This document shows positions 28,700-38,142 of a stretch of DNA of 64,000 nt, one piece after another. The stretch's first letter is position 1, and each line of letters starts with the position of its first letter. Source of the stretch: Acinetobacter sp. HY1485 (GTDB lineage: Bacteria > Pseudomonadota > Gammaproteobacteria > Pseudomonadales > Moraxellaceae); the NCBI RefSeq assembly GCF_027568475.1, contig NZ_JANKZG010000001.1, positions 62,001 through 126,000 on the forward strand. Direction: 5' to 3'. The position numbers and the translations under genes were made by a program. The notes under the pieces were generated by a model. It was not told the DNA's origin. It made no database searches and saw nothing but the letters and a program-made list of their open reading frames with translations.

Positions 28700-29824
28700 C
28701 TAAAAATATTTTAACATCTTGATGTGCTTATTTTGATGTTTATATTTAGAAAACCAAGCAACCGCAGGATAAAGCGCCAAACAAAGAAAAATGGCAATCA
28801 GCCAAACGCTATATACATGGTCAACACCAAAATAAGCACCGTGATTTAAGCCAAACAGTTGTACGGCAATGAGGTACAGCGCTTTGAGCACATAAAGATG
28901 TAAAATATAATAAAACATAGGTACTGAGCCAAAGATCACTAATGGTTTAAACTCAAAGCGTTGTAGTAGTAACAATAGAAGTAAACCAATGCCACCATTC
29001 CATAAAATAAAGAACAAAGAAGGTGGGTATTTTGTTAGGTTAAAGAAGCTCATCACCGTTTGTAGTGCCGTTGGCATCACTTGCCAAGCATGGTCGCCGT
29101 AAATATTGATAAAGCGTAATACAAAAAATAGCCCAATAGCGCCTAAGGCAGTATATAAAATTTTACGATTACGTTGAGCAACGCTGATTCCTTCTTTAAA
29201 CCATGCAGAGCCTAAGCAATAACCTAATAAGATCACACCAATCCAAGGCAATACAGGGTATGAGGTACGCATTTTAAAATGCTCACTCACTTGAATCCAA
29301 CCACGGTCATGTAAGATATTCCACAGTGCCGAATCAAAATGAATGCCATCGAGTAAGTTATGTCCAAACACAATGGTTAAAGCAAGAATCCACTGCCACA
29401 TTTTGGGTAAACCAATTAAAAGGGCGAGTGAAATCATACTTAACCCAATTGCCCAAATGACTTGTAAATAAACCACTTGTGGCGGAAATTGTCCTGTCCA
29501 AGCAAAGTTGACAACAATTAGTTCTAAGAAAATAAGAAAAAATCCACGTTTTAATAAAAACTCACGCGTCATTTTAAGGTTATTATTTTTGTTTTGATAC
29601 AAATAGGCTGACAGCCCTGTTAAAAGAACAAAAACAGGTGCGCATAAATGAGCCAGTAAACGGCTGACAAACAGACTTGGTTCTGTTTCGCTTACGACCA
29701 TAGGATCGGGTACTTGTTGATGTAAGAAAAAAGTTTCACGCACATGGTCAACCATCATAATAAGCATAACGAAGCCACGTAACGCATCAATTGCATGAAG
29801 ACGTTGAGAATTTTGCACTGACAT
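28700..29824 (-). CDS. DUF1624-type membrane acyltransferase-like protein
   Basis: A 374-residue integral membrane protein with about ten hydrophobic helices. It starts HAIDALRGFVMLIMMVDHVRE, the Asp-x-Leu-Arg-Gly plus His pattern of the DUF1624/HGSNAT-like family, whose eukaryotic members transfer acetyl groups across membranes. Substrate is unknown; a sugar or envelope molecule is a reasonable guess. No clear SD precedes the ATG. Confidence 0.7.
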   Translation of the reverse strand: MSVQNSQRLHAIDALRGFVMLIMMVDHVRETFFLHQQVPDPMVVSETEPSLFVSRLLAHLCAPVFVLLTGLSAYLYQNKNNNLKMTREFLLKRGFFLIFLELIVVNFAWTGQFPPQVVYLQVIWAIGLSMISLALLIGLPKMWQWILALTIVFGHNLLDGIHFDSALWNILHDRGWIQVSEHFKMRTSYPVLPWIGVILLGYCLGSAWFKEGISVAQRNRKILYTALGAIGLFFVLRFINIYGDHAWQVMPTALQTVMSFFNLTKYPPSLFFILWNGGIGLLLLLLLQRFEFKPLVIFGSVPMFYYILHLYVLKALYLIAVQLFGLNHGAYFGVDHVYSVWLIAIFLCLALYPAVAWFSKYKHQNKHIKMLKYF

Positions 29825-29868
29825 AATCTAAAAAAAATGATATGTTATAAGGTAACATTATTGTGCGT

Positions 29869-29894
29869 AAAAAAATACCCTCTCAGTGAGAGGG
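29869..29894 (-). terminator. terminator of lipA
   Basis: CCCTCTC-AGT-GAGAGGG (29878-29894), followed on the minus strand by TATTTTTTT. It separates lipA from the DUF1624-type gene. Confidence 0.88.
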
Positions 29895-29903
29895 CGTTAA
29901 TTT

Positions 29904-30905
29904 TTATGCTTCTACAACATCAATTTTGCGTTGTGTTTTGCGTCTTACTTCAGGTACAGGCTCGCCGTAATATTGACGATCTGCAAAATAACTTGAACGT
30001 ACCATCGGAGCAGACCAAATATTTCTAAAGCCAAGTTTACGTCCATGCTCGGCATAACGCTCAAATTCTTCAGGCGTTACAAAGCGATCTAACGCAGCAT
30101 GCTCTTTAGAAGGCTGTAAATATTGTCCAATCGTGACATAGTCAACACCATGTGCATGCAAGTCATCAAGTAACGATAAAACTTCTTCTTCTGTTTCACC
30201 AATACCTACCATCAAACCACATTTTGTTGGAATATCAGGGCAATACTCTTTAAACATTTTGAGTAAGGTGAGTGAATGTTGATAGTCTGAACCCGGACGC
30301 ATCGCTTTATATAAACGTGGCACAGTTTCAATATTATGGTTAAATACGTCAGGTGGGCATTCAGTCATAATACGTAGCGCAGTTTCCATACGTCCACGAA
30401 AATCAGGGACTAAAATTTCAAGTAATGTTTTTGGGCTTAATGCACGCGCTTCTTTAATACAATCTACAAAATGCTGTGCACCACCATCTAGTAGGTCATC
30501 ACGGTCTACCGAGGTAATAACGGCATATTTTAGTTTTAAGTTTGCAATGGTCTCGGCCATGTGGCGCGGTTCGTTTTCATCAAGTGGATTTGGACGACCA
30601 TGTGCCACATCACAAAATGGACAACGACGCGTACAGATATCACCCATAATCATAAAGGTCGCTGTGCCTCCACCAAAACACTCAGGTAGGTTAGGGCAGG
30701 CTGCTTCTTCACACACGGTATGTAATTTTTGTGCGCGAAGGGTAGTTTTGATACGTTGCACTTCTTCTGGTGCAGTCATTTTAACCCGTATCCAGTCAGG
30801 CTTACGTGGTACATCAACGGTAGGAATGACTTTAACAGGAATTCTAGAAACTTTGTCTGCACCGCGTAGTTTAACGCCCTGTTCTGGCTTACGGCTGTTG
30901 GTCAT
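29904..30905 (-). CDS. lipA: lipoyl synthase
   Basis: A radical-SAM enzyme that inserts two sulfurs into octanoyl groups on lipoyl domains. The auxiliary cluster motif is [12 protein letters not shown] and the radical-SAM motif is CTRRCPFC. The C-terminal Arg-Ser-Ser-Tyr (VRSSYFADR) is present. I chose ATG 30905 because homologs begin close to this point and GGA lies eight bases before it. An in-frame ATG at 30926 would add seven residues and has no SD. Confidence 0.92.
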   Translation of the reverse strand: MTNSRKPEQGVKLRGADKVSRIPVKVIPTVDVPRKPDWIRVKMTAPEEVQRIKTTLRAQKLHTVCEEAACPNLPECFGGGTATFMIMGDICTRRCPFCDVAHGRPNPLDENEPRHMAETIANLKLKYAVITSVDRDDLLDGGAQHFVDCIKEARALSPKTLLEILVPDFRGRMETALRIMTECPPDVFNHNIETVPRLYKAMRPGSDYQHSLTLLKMFKEYCPDIPTKCGLMVGIGETEEEVLSLLDDLHAHGVDYVTIGQYLQPSKEHAALDRFVTPEEFERYAEHGRKLGFRNIWSAPMVRSSYFADRQYYGEPVPEVRRKTQRKIDVVEA

Positions 30906-31098
30906 ATTCCATTTCCAATCTTTCATCTTTAACGGGTTATTTTATCGCTTGGTTTGCAGAAGATAAACCTTATTTTTGTAGAAGGTTTTAATCATAAGAT
31001 AACCTGATAAGTCAAATATTATTTTTTGATAATAATATGATAAGAAAAGCTTTTTATGATTAAGCATTTAAAATAATATAGGCAAACTGAAAGTAAGT

Positions 31099-31773
31099 AT
31101 GTTGGGTCTATCCTTGGATTGGCAATATCTTAGTAGCGTGATGCCTCAGTTTTATGATGCAACGTTAACCACGCTCAAAATCTCCTGTATTAGTATTGTG
31201 CTTGCTTTAATAGTAGGTTTGCTGTGTAGCATTAGTGTGGTTTATAAAGTTGCCGTACTAAACCAAATTTCGCGTGTATATATCCAATTTTCACGTAATA
31301 CACCGTTGCTTGTGCAGTTATTTTTCTTGTATTACGGTTTGCCTAAATTAGGAATTAAGATTGATGGCTTTACCTGTGGGGTAGTCGGTCTTACCTTTTT
31401 AGGTGGAAGCTATATGGCAGAAGCATTTAGAGCAGGCTTACAGTCTGTGGCAAAGGGTCAGCTTGATGCGGCAAAAAGTTTGGGTTTAACGCCTGCACAG
31501 GTATTTAAATATGTGGTGTTTCCACAAGCATTTTCTATTTCAATCCCTGCTATTGGCGCAAATTGCTTATTTTTAATTAAAGAAAGCTCGATTGTAAGTG
31601 CGATTGCTGTTGCAGAGCTGTTGTTTGTGACCAAAGATTTAATTGGTATGGATTACAAAACCACGGAAGCATTATTTTTATTGGTGATGTCGTACGCCGT
31701 TATTTTGTGTCCTGTTTCTATTTTAACGAGCTATTTAGAGCGTCGTAGTCGTCGGGTGAGTTATGGGTCTTGA
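31099..31773 (+). CDS. amino acid ABC transporter permease 1
   Basis: A 224-residue permease of the polar amino acid (HisM/GlnP) family with about five helices. The ATPase-contact loop EAFRAGLQSVAKGQLDAAKSLG matches the EAA motif. First gene of a four-gene importer; its 3' end overlaps the second permease by 11 bp. Confidence 0.9.
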   Translation: MLGLSLDWQYLSSVMPQFYDATLTTLKISCISIVLALIVGLLCSISVVYKVAVLNQISRVYIQFSRNTPLLVQLFFLYYGLPKLGIKIDGFTCGVVGLTFLGGSYMAEAFRAGLQSVAKGQLDAAKSLGLTPAQVFKYVVFPQAFSISIPAIGANCLFLIKESSIVSAIAVAELLFVTKDLIGMDYKTTEALFLLVMSYAVILCPVSILTSYLERRSRRVSYGS

Positions 31774-32431
31774 GTATTTATTTCAGCCTAGCCATCTTGA
31801 GCGTTTGGCATTTGGTTTATTAGAAACAGTTAAAATTTCTTTTATTTCGGTCGTTTTATCGGCAATTTTAGGAACGATATTCGGTGTCATCATGACATCA
31901 AATCATGTTGTTGTGCGTATGATTTGTCGTACTTATTTAGAAGTTATTCGTGTTGTGCCTATTTTGGTTTTACTGTTTATTTTCTATTTTGGTTTTGCCA
32001 CATGGTTTGATTGGCATTTTTCAGCGTTTTATGTGTGCATTATGGTATTTGTATTGTGGGGCACTGCTGAGATGGGCGACCTTGTACGTGCAGCTATTAG
32101 TTCTATTGATCGTCATCAACAAGATGCAGCTTATGCGCTTGGGCTCAATAAATTACAAACGCTATGGTATGTGGTGTTTCCACAAAGTTTACGCCGTGTA
32201 ACACCCGGTGCAATTAACTTGTTTACTCGTATGATTCAAACCAGTTCTTTAGCAGTTTTAATTGGCGTAATTGAAGTCATCAAAGTGGGTCAACAAATTA
32301 TTGAAAATTCATTGTTGATTATGCCAAATGCATCGCTTTGGATTTACGGTTTAATTTTTATTTTATATTTTGCGCTTTGCTACCCATTATCGCGCTTGGC
32401 AAATCATTTAGAAAAGATTTGGGAGTTTTAA
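31763..32431 (+). CDS. amino acid ABC transporter permease 2
   Basis: The second permease of the heteromeric channel, 222 residues. It has an EAA-type loop (GDLVRAAISSIDRHQQDAAYALG). The ATG overlaps the first permease gene, which suggests coupling and equal production. It ends three bases before the ATPase gene. Confidence 0.9.
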   Translation: MGLEYLFQPSHLERLAFGLLETVKISFISVVLSAILGTIFGVIMTSNHVVVRMICRTYLEVIRVVPILVLLFIFYFGFATWFDWHFSAFYVCIMVFVLWGTAEMGDLVRAAISSIDRHQQDAAYALGLNKLQTLWYVVFPQSLRRVTPGAINLFTRMIQTSSLAVLIGVIEVIKVGQQIIENSLLIMPNASLWIYGLIFILYFALCYPLSRLANHLEKIWEF

Positions 32432-32434
32432 CAG

Positions 32435-33166
32435 ATGGCTTTATTACAAATTAAAGCGCTCAAAAAGAGCTTTGGCGACCATCAAATTTTAAAAGGCATT
32501 GATTTAGACGTTCAACAAGGCGAGGTCGTGGTGGTCTTGGGTCCATCGGGGTGCGGTAAAAGTACGTTGTTGCGTTGTTTAAATGGTTTAGAGCCCATAG
32601 ATAGTGGTGAAATTAAATTAGAAAGTTTGGGTGTTTTAGGTAAAGATACATCGTGGGAAAAAGCACGCCAACATGTGGGAATGGTGTTTCAAAGTTACGA
32701 GCTTTTTGCACACATGAGTGTGATTGATAATATTTTACTTGCACCATTAAAAGTACAAAAACGTGTAAAAGCAGATGTAGAAAAACTCGCAGATGATCTT
32801 TTAAAACGTATTGGTTTGTTTGAGCGTAAAAATGCATACCCGCGTGAATTATCGGGTGGGCAAAAACAGCGTATTGCGATTGTTCGTGCTTTGGTGATGC
32901 AACCACAACTTATTTTACTTGATGAGATTACAGCAGCACTAGACCCAGAAATGGTACGTGAAGTATTAGAAGTGGTGATGGAACTTGCCAAACAAGGCAT
33001 GACCATGATGATTGTAACACATGAAATGGCATTTGCTCGCCAAGTTGCCGATCGTATTATTTTTATGGATCAAGGGCATATTATTGAGCAGGCAAGTCCT
33101 GAACAATTTTTTGAACAGCCAAAAACTGAACGTGCTAAAAATTTTTTAAACATATTATCGTATTAA
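32435..33166 (+). CDS. amino acid ABC transporter ATPase (GlnQ-type)
   Basis: A 243-residue ABC ATPase. Walker A is GPSGCGKST, the Q-loop is MVFQSYELFAHMS, the signature is LSGGQKQR, Walker B is LILLDEITAALDP and the switch His is in TVTHE (VTHEMAFA). GGGAG lies upstream of the ATG. It energises the two permeases upstream. Confidence 0.93.
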   Translation: MALLQIKALKKSFGDHQILKGIDLDVQQGEVVVVLGPSGCGKSTLLRCLNGLEPIDSGEIKLESLGVLGKDTSWEKARQHVGMVFQSYELFAHMSVIDNILLAPLKVQKRVKADVEKLADDLLKRIGLFERKNAYPRELSGGQKQRIAIVRALVMQPQLILLDEITAALDPEMVREVLEVVMELAKQGMTMMIVTHEMAFARQVADRIIFMDQGHIIEQASPEQFFEQPKTERAKNFLNILSY

Positions 33167-33176
33167 GGAAAACACA

Positions 33177-33995
33177 ATGAAATATTTACTCAGTGGTTTA
33201 GTAGTTGCATTAGGGTTAGCAGGATGCAGTAAACCTGCCGAACAACAGCCAACCTCGACTATCGAACAAATCAAAAAAAATGATGTGGTACGTATTGGGG
33301 TATTTACAGATAAACCACCGTTTGGTTATTTAGATGAAAAAGGAACAAACCAAGGCTTTGACGTTGAAATTGCAAAGCAAGTGGCAAAAGACCTACTGGG
33401 TGATGAGAAAAAAGTTCAATTTGTTTCAACAGAAGCAGCAAACCGTGTTGAGTATTTAAAATCAAATAAAGTTGATATTATTTTTGCAAACTTAACGGTA
33501 ACACCAGAACGTGCACAAGTAGTTGATTTTGCAAGCCCTTATCTAAAAGTATCTTTAGGTGTGGTATCACCTAAAACAAATTTAATTACAAATCTTGATC
33601 AACTTAAAGATAAAACGTTATTGGTGAATAAAGGCACAACAGCAGACAGTTTCTTTAGCAAACAACATAAAGAAATTAAATTGCAAAAATACGAGCAAAA
33701 TACAGAAACGTTTGATGCGCTTAAAGATGGGCGTGGCGTAGCACTTGCACATGATAATTTACTTGTATTGGCATGGGCTAAAGAGAACCCAAATTATCAA
33801 GTGGGAATCACAACACTTGGGCAACATGACTATATTGCACCTGCTGTGAAAAAAGGTGATAAAGAACTCTTAGATTGGTTAAATAAAGATTTAGACAAGC
33901 TTAAAAAAGAAGGTGTAATGCATCAAGCATATGAAAAAACACTTAAACCTGTCTATGGAAATGGCATTTCTGAAAAAGATTTACTTGTAGAATAA
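33177..33995 (+). CDS. amino acid (probably cysteine) ABC binding lipoprotein
   Basis: A 272-residue periplasmic solute-binding protein. Signal and lipobox read LGLAGCSKP, so it is a lipoprotein with Cys16 or so at the mature N terminus. The body resembles the Campylobacter cysteine-binding protein CjaA by memory of its sequence (FGYLDEKGTNQGFDVEIAK, LKDKTLLVNKGTTAD, NTETFDAL, IAPAVKKGDKEL). Cysteine or a related polar amino acid is therefore the likely ligand; no binding data are visible. It ends the operon, with a terminator just after it. Confidence 0.87.
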   Translation: MKYLLSGLVVALGLAGCSKPAEQQPTSTIEQIKKNDVVRIGVFTDKPPFGYLDEKGTNQGFDVEIAKQVAKDLLGDEKKVQFVSTEAANRVEYLKSNKVDIIFANLTVTPERAQVVDFASPYLKVSLGVVSPKTNLITNLDQLKDKTLLVNKGTTADSFFSKQHKEIKLQKYEQNTETFDALKDGRGVALAHDNLLVLAWAKENPNYQVGITTLGQHDYIAPAVKKGDKELLDWLNKDLDKLKKEGVMHQAYEKTLKPVYGNGISEKDLLVE

Positions 33996-34000
33996 ATCCA

Positions 34001-34036
34001 AAAAGAGATAGGTCAGTGGGCATATCTCTTTTTTAA
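34001..34036 (+). terminator. terminator of the amino acid ABC operon
   Basis: AAAAGAGATA pairs with TATCTCTTTT around a 12-nt loop, followed by T residues. Confidence 0.8.
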
Positions 34037-34093
34037 GATGAGTGTGTGCAAATGCCAATTTTTCATTTCACCACTCGCCAATGGCTTAGGTGC

Positions 34094-34518
34094 TTACTCT
34101 TCTTCGCAAAATAAAATGTCGTAATCTTGCCTGAATTGTGTTTCAAGCTCTTGTGTAGAAAAACCTTTAAAGCGTTGAGAGGTATGTTGTACCCAAAAAT
34201 TGTAATAAAAAAATACCATTTTGTGGCAAAGCATCTTTGATATTAGATAAAACTCTTGTGAGTTGACTAGGCTGACAAAAAAATAAACTAAATAATGCAA
34301 CGACTAAACTTGCTTTAGGAAAAGAGAAATTTTCAAATGTGCTTTGATAAAAAGAAAAACTAGGATGGTTCTGAAATCGCTCAGAACATAATTGTTTAGA
34401 TTTTTCTAAACAATCAAAAGCAGTAACGCTAAAACCATTATTTAAAAGATGCACCACATCCATAGTCTATTGCCGTAAGTGGTAAATTTTGCATGTGATT
34501 ATTGGTCGACGAAGCCCA
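34094..34518 (-). pseudogene. broken SAM-dependent methyltransferase (TehB-like)
   Basis: Three reading-frame pieces of one methyltransferase are out of phase. Piece one (34518 down to about 34450) reads WASSTNNHMQNLPLTAIDYGCGAS, holding SAM motif I. Piece two reads DVVHLLNNGFSVTAFDCLE through LSNIKDALPQNGIFLLQFLG. Piece three reads KGFSTQELETQFRQDYDILF to a stop at 34094. There is no intact start, so the gene appears dead. A repeat-mediated deletion near 34450-34460 probably caused the first shift. The original substrate is unknown. Confidence 0.75.
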
Positions 34519-34659
34519 TTTTTAGTTACTTCTACGCAAGTTAAAATAAAAATTGGGATTAATTATCAGATAATCTCATAAGTTATATTTAAAATAGAGA
34601 TGTTTTTTTAGGCATAATCATATATTTTATAAAAAGTGCTTTTTTTGTATTTTGTTATT

Positions 34660-35817
34660 ATGAAACCTTTAATTTATTTAGATTACGCTGCGGCAACTCC
34701 TGTTTATCCAGAAGTATCAAAAAAAATGATGGAATGTTTATCTATTGACGGATTCTTTGGTAATCCTGCTTCTTCTTCCCACCATTATGGTGTAGATGCT
34801 CAAACGCTTGTACAACAAGCCCGTCAAGATGTAGCAGACTTAATTGGTGCAACTGCAAATGAAATTATTTGGACATCAGGTGCCACTGAATCTGATAACT
34901 TGGCGATTAAAGGAGTTGCTGAATTAGCACAGTCTGGGCATATCATCACCAGTGCTATTGAACATAAGGCAGTGTTAGATACATGTGCCAAACTTGAGAA
35001 AAAAGGCTTTAGCGTCACGTATTTACAACCACAAACAGATACAGGGCTCATTTTACCTGAGATGGTTGAGCAAGCAATCCGTGCTGATACTATTTTAGTC
35101 TCACTGATGATGGTAAATAACGAAATTGGAACGGTAACTGACGTAAAAAAAATTGGTGAAATGACCTATCAAAAAGGCATTAAATTCCATGTAGATGCAG
35201 CACAAGCAGCAGGTAAACTCCCTATTGATGTACGTGCTATGCATATTGATTTACTTAGTTTATCTGGGCATAAAGTATATGGACCTAAAGGTATTGGCGT
35301 ACTGTATGTAAACTCAAATTTACACGTAGAAGCACAAATGCATGGCGGTGGTCATGAAAATGGCATGCGTTCAGGCACACTTGCGACGCATCAAATTGTA
35401 GGTATGGGCGAAGCATTTAAAATAGCAAAAGAAAAATTAAATTCTGAGCAATCACGTTTAAAAGAACTACGTGATTATTTATTTAATTCATTAAATGAAA
35501 TGACAACTATTCAGTTAAATGGTGATTTAGATCAATCAGTTGCTAACTATTTAAATGTTAGTTTTACAGGTGATGATGCACTCGGTATTATTAATGCGAT
35601 TAAGCATGTGGTTGCAATTTCAAGTAGTTCAGCGTGTAACTCTAAGCTAAAAAAACCATCACATGTTTTGGTGGGGTTAGGGCGTGAAGCCGTTTTTGCT
35701 AATCAGTCAATCCGTTTTAGTTTTGGTGGTTATACAACCAAAGCGCAGTTAGATACGCTTCTAAACTATATTAAAAAGCACTTAGAATTGAAAAAGCGAT
35801 TTGTGACATTTGTATAA
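34660..35817 (+). CDS. cysteine desulfurase (NifS/IscS-like), stand-alone
   Basis: A PLP enzyme that removes sulfur from cysteine as an enzyme persulfide. It is 385 residues from ATG 34660; an in-frame ATG-less extension upstream is less likely. It shows YLDYAAATP at the N terminus, GATESDNLAIKG, the PLP lysine in SGHKVYGPKGIGVLY, GGGHENGMRSGT and active-site Cys in SSSSACNSKLKKPS. No iscU, sufE or tRNA-thiolation partner lies next to it, so it may serve as a second, orphan desulfurase. No SD is evident. Confidence 0.85.
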   Translation: MKPLIYLDYAAATPVYPEVSKKMMECLSIDGFFGNPASSSHHYGVDAQTLVQQARQDVADLIGATANEIIWTSGATESDNLAIKGVAELAQSGHIITSAIEHKAVLDTCAKLEKKGFSVTYLQPQTDTGLILPEMVEQAIRADTILVSLMMVNNEIGTVTDVKKIGEMTYQKGIKFHVDAAQAAGKLPIDVRAMHIDLLSLSGHKVYGPKGIGVLYVNSNLHVEAQMHGGGHENGMRSGTLATHQIVGMGEAFKIAKEKLNSEQSRLKELRDYLFNSLNEMTTIQLNGDLDQSVANYLNVSFTGDDALGIINAIKHVVAISSSSACNSKLKKPSHVLVGLGREAVFANQSIRFSFGGYTTKAQLDTLLNYIKKHLELKKRFVTFV

Positions 35818-35825
35818 AGGTTACT

Positions 35826-35869
35826 ATCTTCTTTTCTGATAAAATAAAGAGAAGAAGATGGAGGATCTT
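35826..35869 (+). promoter_or_regulatory. hairpin and SD-enclosing stem before sthA
   Basis: ATCTTCTTTTCT (35826-35837) pairs with AGAGAAGAAGAT (35848-35859), 12 bp with one G-U and a 10-nt loop. A competing small stem, AAGAT-GGAGG-ATCTT (35855-35869), puts the sthA SD in its loop. There is no U-run, so it is not a classical terminator. Confidence 0.4.
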
Positions 35870-35871
35870 AG

Positions 35872-37287
35872 ATGACACGTAAAAAAGAAATTATAAAAGG
35901 GAATTTTAGTAAATACGATGCACTTGTACTAGGTGCAGGACCTGCAGGTGAAGGTGCTGCCATGAAACTCTCTAAATCGGGAAAACGTGTTGCTATTGTG
36001 GATATGCGAGAACAGTTGGGTGGTAATTGTACGCATGTAGGGACAATTCCAAGTAAAGCACTGCGTCAAACCGTATCAAGCATTATGCGTTATCAACGTG
36101 ATCCAATGTTTCAAAAAGTGGGTGAATGGAAAAAATTCACGATGAAACAGGTGCTGGCACATGCACATCGTGTTATTCAAAAGCAAGTTACCACTCACAC
36201 ACGCTTTTATGATCGAAATAATATTGATGTATTTCACGGGCGTGCTTACGTACAAGACAAAAATACAGCATTTGTATTTACCCCAGAAGGCATTAAAGAA
36301 ACCATCTCATTTAAAGAGTTAGTCATTGCAACAGGGAGTCGTCCGTATCATCCGCAAGGTCTAGATTTTAATCATCCGCGCGTACTTGATTCCGACACAG
36401 TATTAGATCTTGATTATCCAATCAAAAAAATCATTATTTATGGTGCAGGAGTGATTGGTTGTGAGTATGCCTCTATTTTTATTGGGCTCAATCACAAAGT
36501 AGATTTAATTAATACACAGCCTAAATTACTCAGTTATCTTGATGCAGAAATTTCAGATGCGTTGTCTTATCACTTACGTGAACAAGGCGTTCTTATTCGT
36601 CACAATGAACAAATTGATCACTTAGAAACGTTTGACGATCATGTGGTTTTACACTTACAAAGTGGCAAAAAAATTAAAGCAGATGCAATTTTGTGGTGCA
36701 ACGGTCGTTCAGGTAATACTGATGGGTTAGGTTTAGAAAACTTAGGTTTAAAGCCAAATAGTCGTGGGCAAATTCATGTCAATGAGCGTTACTGTACTGA
36801 CGTAGAAAATATATATGCAGCAGGCGATGTTGTGGGGTGGCCATCTTTAGCATCGGCTGCTTATGACCAAGGGCGTTGTGCAGGTGCCAATATTGGTGGT
36901 GAAGAAAATGTAAAACCTGTAACAGATATTCCAACGGGTATTTATACTATTCCTGAAATTTCCTGTTTTGGTAAAAATGAAGAACAACTGACAGAAGAAA
37001 AAATCCCTTATGAGGTTGGGCAGTCATCATTTAGACATTTAGCCCGTGCGCAAATTACAGGTGATACGGTTGGCGAACTTAAAATTTTATTTCATCGAGA
37101 TACGCTAGAAATTTTAGGTATTCACTGTTTTGGTAATAATGCCTCTGAAATTATTCATATTGGGCAAGCAATTATGCAGAGCTCAAATAATACGTTGAAC
37201 TATTTTGTTGAGACGACATTTAACTATCCAACAATGGCAGAAGCATATCGAGTTGCTGCGCTTAACGGTATTAATCGTTTATTCTAA
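35872..37287 (+). CDS. sthA: soluble pyridine nucleotide transhydrogenase
   Basis: A soluble FAD enzyme that moves electrons between NADPH and NAD, balancing redox pools. It is 471 residues of the disulfide reductase fold: FAD site [19 protein letters not shown] site [16 protein letters not shown], and [15 protein letters not shown]. The redox-disulfide site reads [16 protein letters not shown], with only one Cys, as is diagnostic of SthA rather than lipoamide dehydrogenase. GGAGG is the SD. Confidence 0.93.
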   Translation: MTRKKEIIKGNFSKYDALVLGAGPAGEGAAMKLSKSGKRVAIVDMREQLGGNCTHVGTIPSKALRQTVSSIMRYQRDPMFQKVGEWKKFTMKQVLAHAHRVIQKQVTTHTRFYDRNNIDVFHGRAYVQDKNTAFVFTPEGIKETISFKELVIATGSRPYHPQGLDFNHPRVLDSDTVLDLDYPIKKIIIYGAGVIGCEYASIFIGLNHKVDLINTQPKLLSYLDAEISDALSYHLREQGVLIRHNEQIDHLETFDDHVVLHLQSGKKIKADAILWCNGRSGNTDGLGLENLGLKPNSRGQIHVNERYCTDVENIYAAGDVVGWPSLASAAYDQGRCAGANIGGEENVKPVTDIPTGIYTIPEISCFGKNEEQLTEEKIPYEVGQSSFRHLARAQITGDTVGELKILFHRDTLEILGIHCFGNNASEIIHIGQAIMQSSNNTLNYFVETTFNYPTMAEAYRVAALNGINRLF

Positions 37288-37293
37288 GATTAA

Positions 37294-37318
37294 TGTGGGT
37301 TAGTATTTCTAACCCACA
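37294..37318. terminator. hairpin between convergent sthA and FeeM-like gene
   Basis: TGTGGGTTAG-TATTT-CTAACCCACA, a perfect 10-bp stem. U-runs are weak on both sides. Confidence 0.6.
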
Positions 37319-37329
37319 CGAATTTATCA

Positions 37330-38082
37330 TCACGTCATAATATTACATAAATGATTATATTTTTGGCGATCTTCTTCTGTCCAATCAAACGTATTACGAT
37401 TTAATAAAGATTTTTTGAAAGATTTATAACGGTCATATACTTCAAAATCCTTTAAGATAGCAATAATATTAGAAAAATTTTGATAGCTTTTACTCTCGTG
37501 CGTATGTTTCAAAAATTGCCATGTTTGTCTCAGATCAAGATGCATAAGCACAGATTCTATGTTGTTATATTGTTTTAAAACACGATTTTTTCCAACTTGG
37601 GTAAACAATAATTTTTGATAAAAAGATGCTTTTCGGGCTTCAACCTGAATAAAAATATGATCAGCTTTTACTTTAAAAATAGCATGTAAAATGGCATGAA
37701 CATACAAATCATAAAAAAGGCTTCTGTTTTTGTAGCTTTTAGAAATTGATAAAGAACCAAGTTCTACGGCTGTATCTGTGCCAATATCAATTAAATCTGC
37801 GAAGTTAGAAAAAACAGGTAGCTGACCTGTAAGGACGCCAATCGTACCGATCACTTTATAGTTGGACTTTGCTGTAAAAAGTATATTTTGTGAAGAAAAA
37901 TAATATGGCAAATAAAGTAATGAGCTTTTTTGGGGTTGAATATATTGACGATAAACATAGTTATCGTGCAGTAATCTGCTACCACTAATGAGCTCTTGAA
38001 TTGAGCTCATAGGTGAAATTTCAACATTTTCGCAGTGTGAGCGAATTTGAAATGGTCGTGACTGTATAATGTTCCTGTTCAT
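37330..38082 (-). CDS. FeeM-like N-acyltransferase of the GNAT superfamily
   Basis: A 250-residue soluble protein. The central part (IGTIGVLTGQLPVFSNF, ELGSLSISKSYKNRSLFYDLYVHAI, FIQVEARKASFYQKLLF) has the look of the FeeM/LuxI-type GNAT acyltransferases that join acyl chains to amino acids such as tyrosine. It lacks an obvious partner operon. It has a separate C-terminal region (~200-250) rich in Lys, Asn and Tyr, and codon use looks more AT-rich than its neighbours. I assign the family by pattern only; activity and substrate are not known. Confidence 0.5.
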   Translation of the reverse strand: MNRNIIQSRPFQIRSHCENVEISPMSSIQELISGSRLLHDNYVYRQYIQPQKSSLLYLPYYFSSQNILFTAKSNYKVIGTIGVLTGQLPVFSNFADLIDIGTDTAVELGSLSISKSYKNRSLFYDLYVHAILHAIFKVKADHIFIQVEARKASFYQKLLFTQVGKNRVLKQYNNIESVLMHLDLRQTWQFLKHTHESKSYQNFSNIIAILKDFEVYDRYKSFKKSLLNRNTFDWTEEDRQKYNHLCNIMT

Positions 38083-38142
38083 TTTTTAATATCCTTTGTG
38101 TATTTTTTATACATAAAGTTTATCAAATTACTTGGGAGTTTG

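Noticed and set aside
34167..34463. Intact small gene for a 98-residue protein
   Set aside because: It starts inside the SAM motif of a methyltransferase whose other parts lie in other frames, so it is part of a pseudogene.
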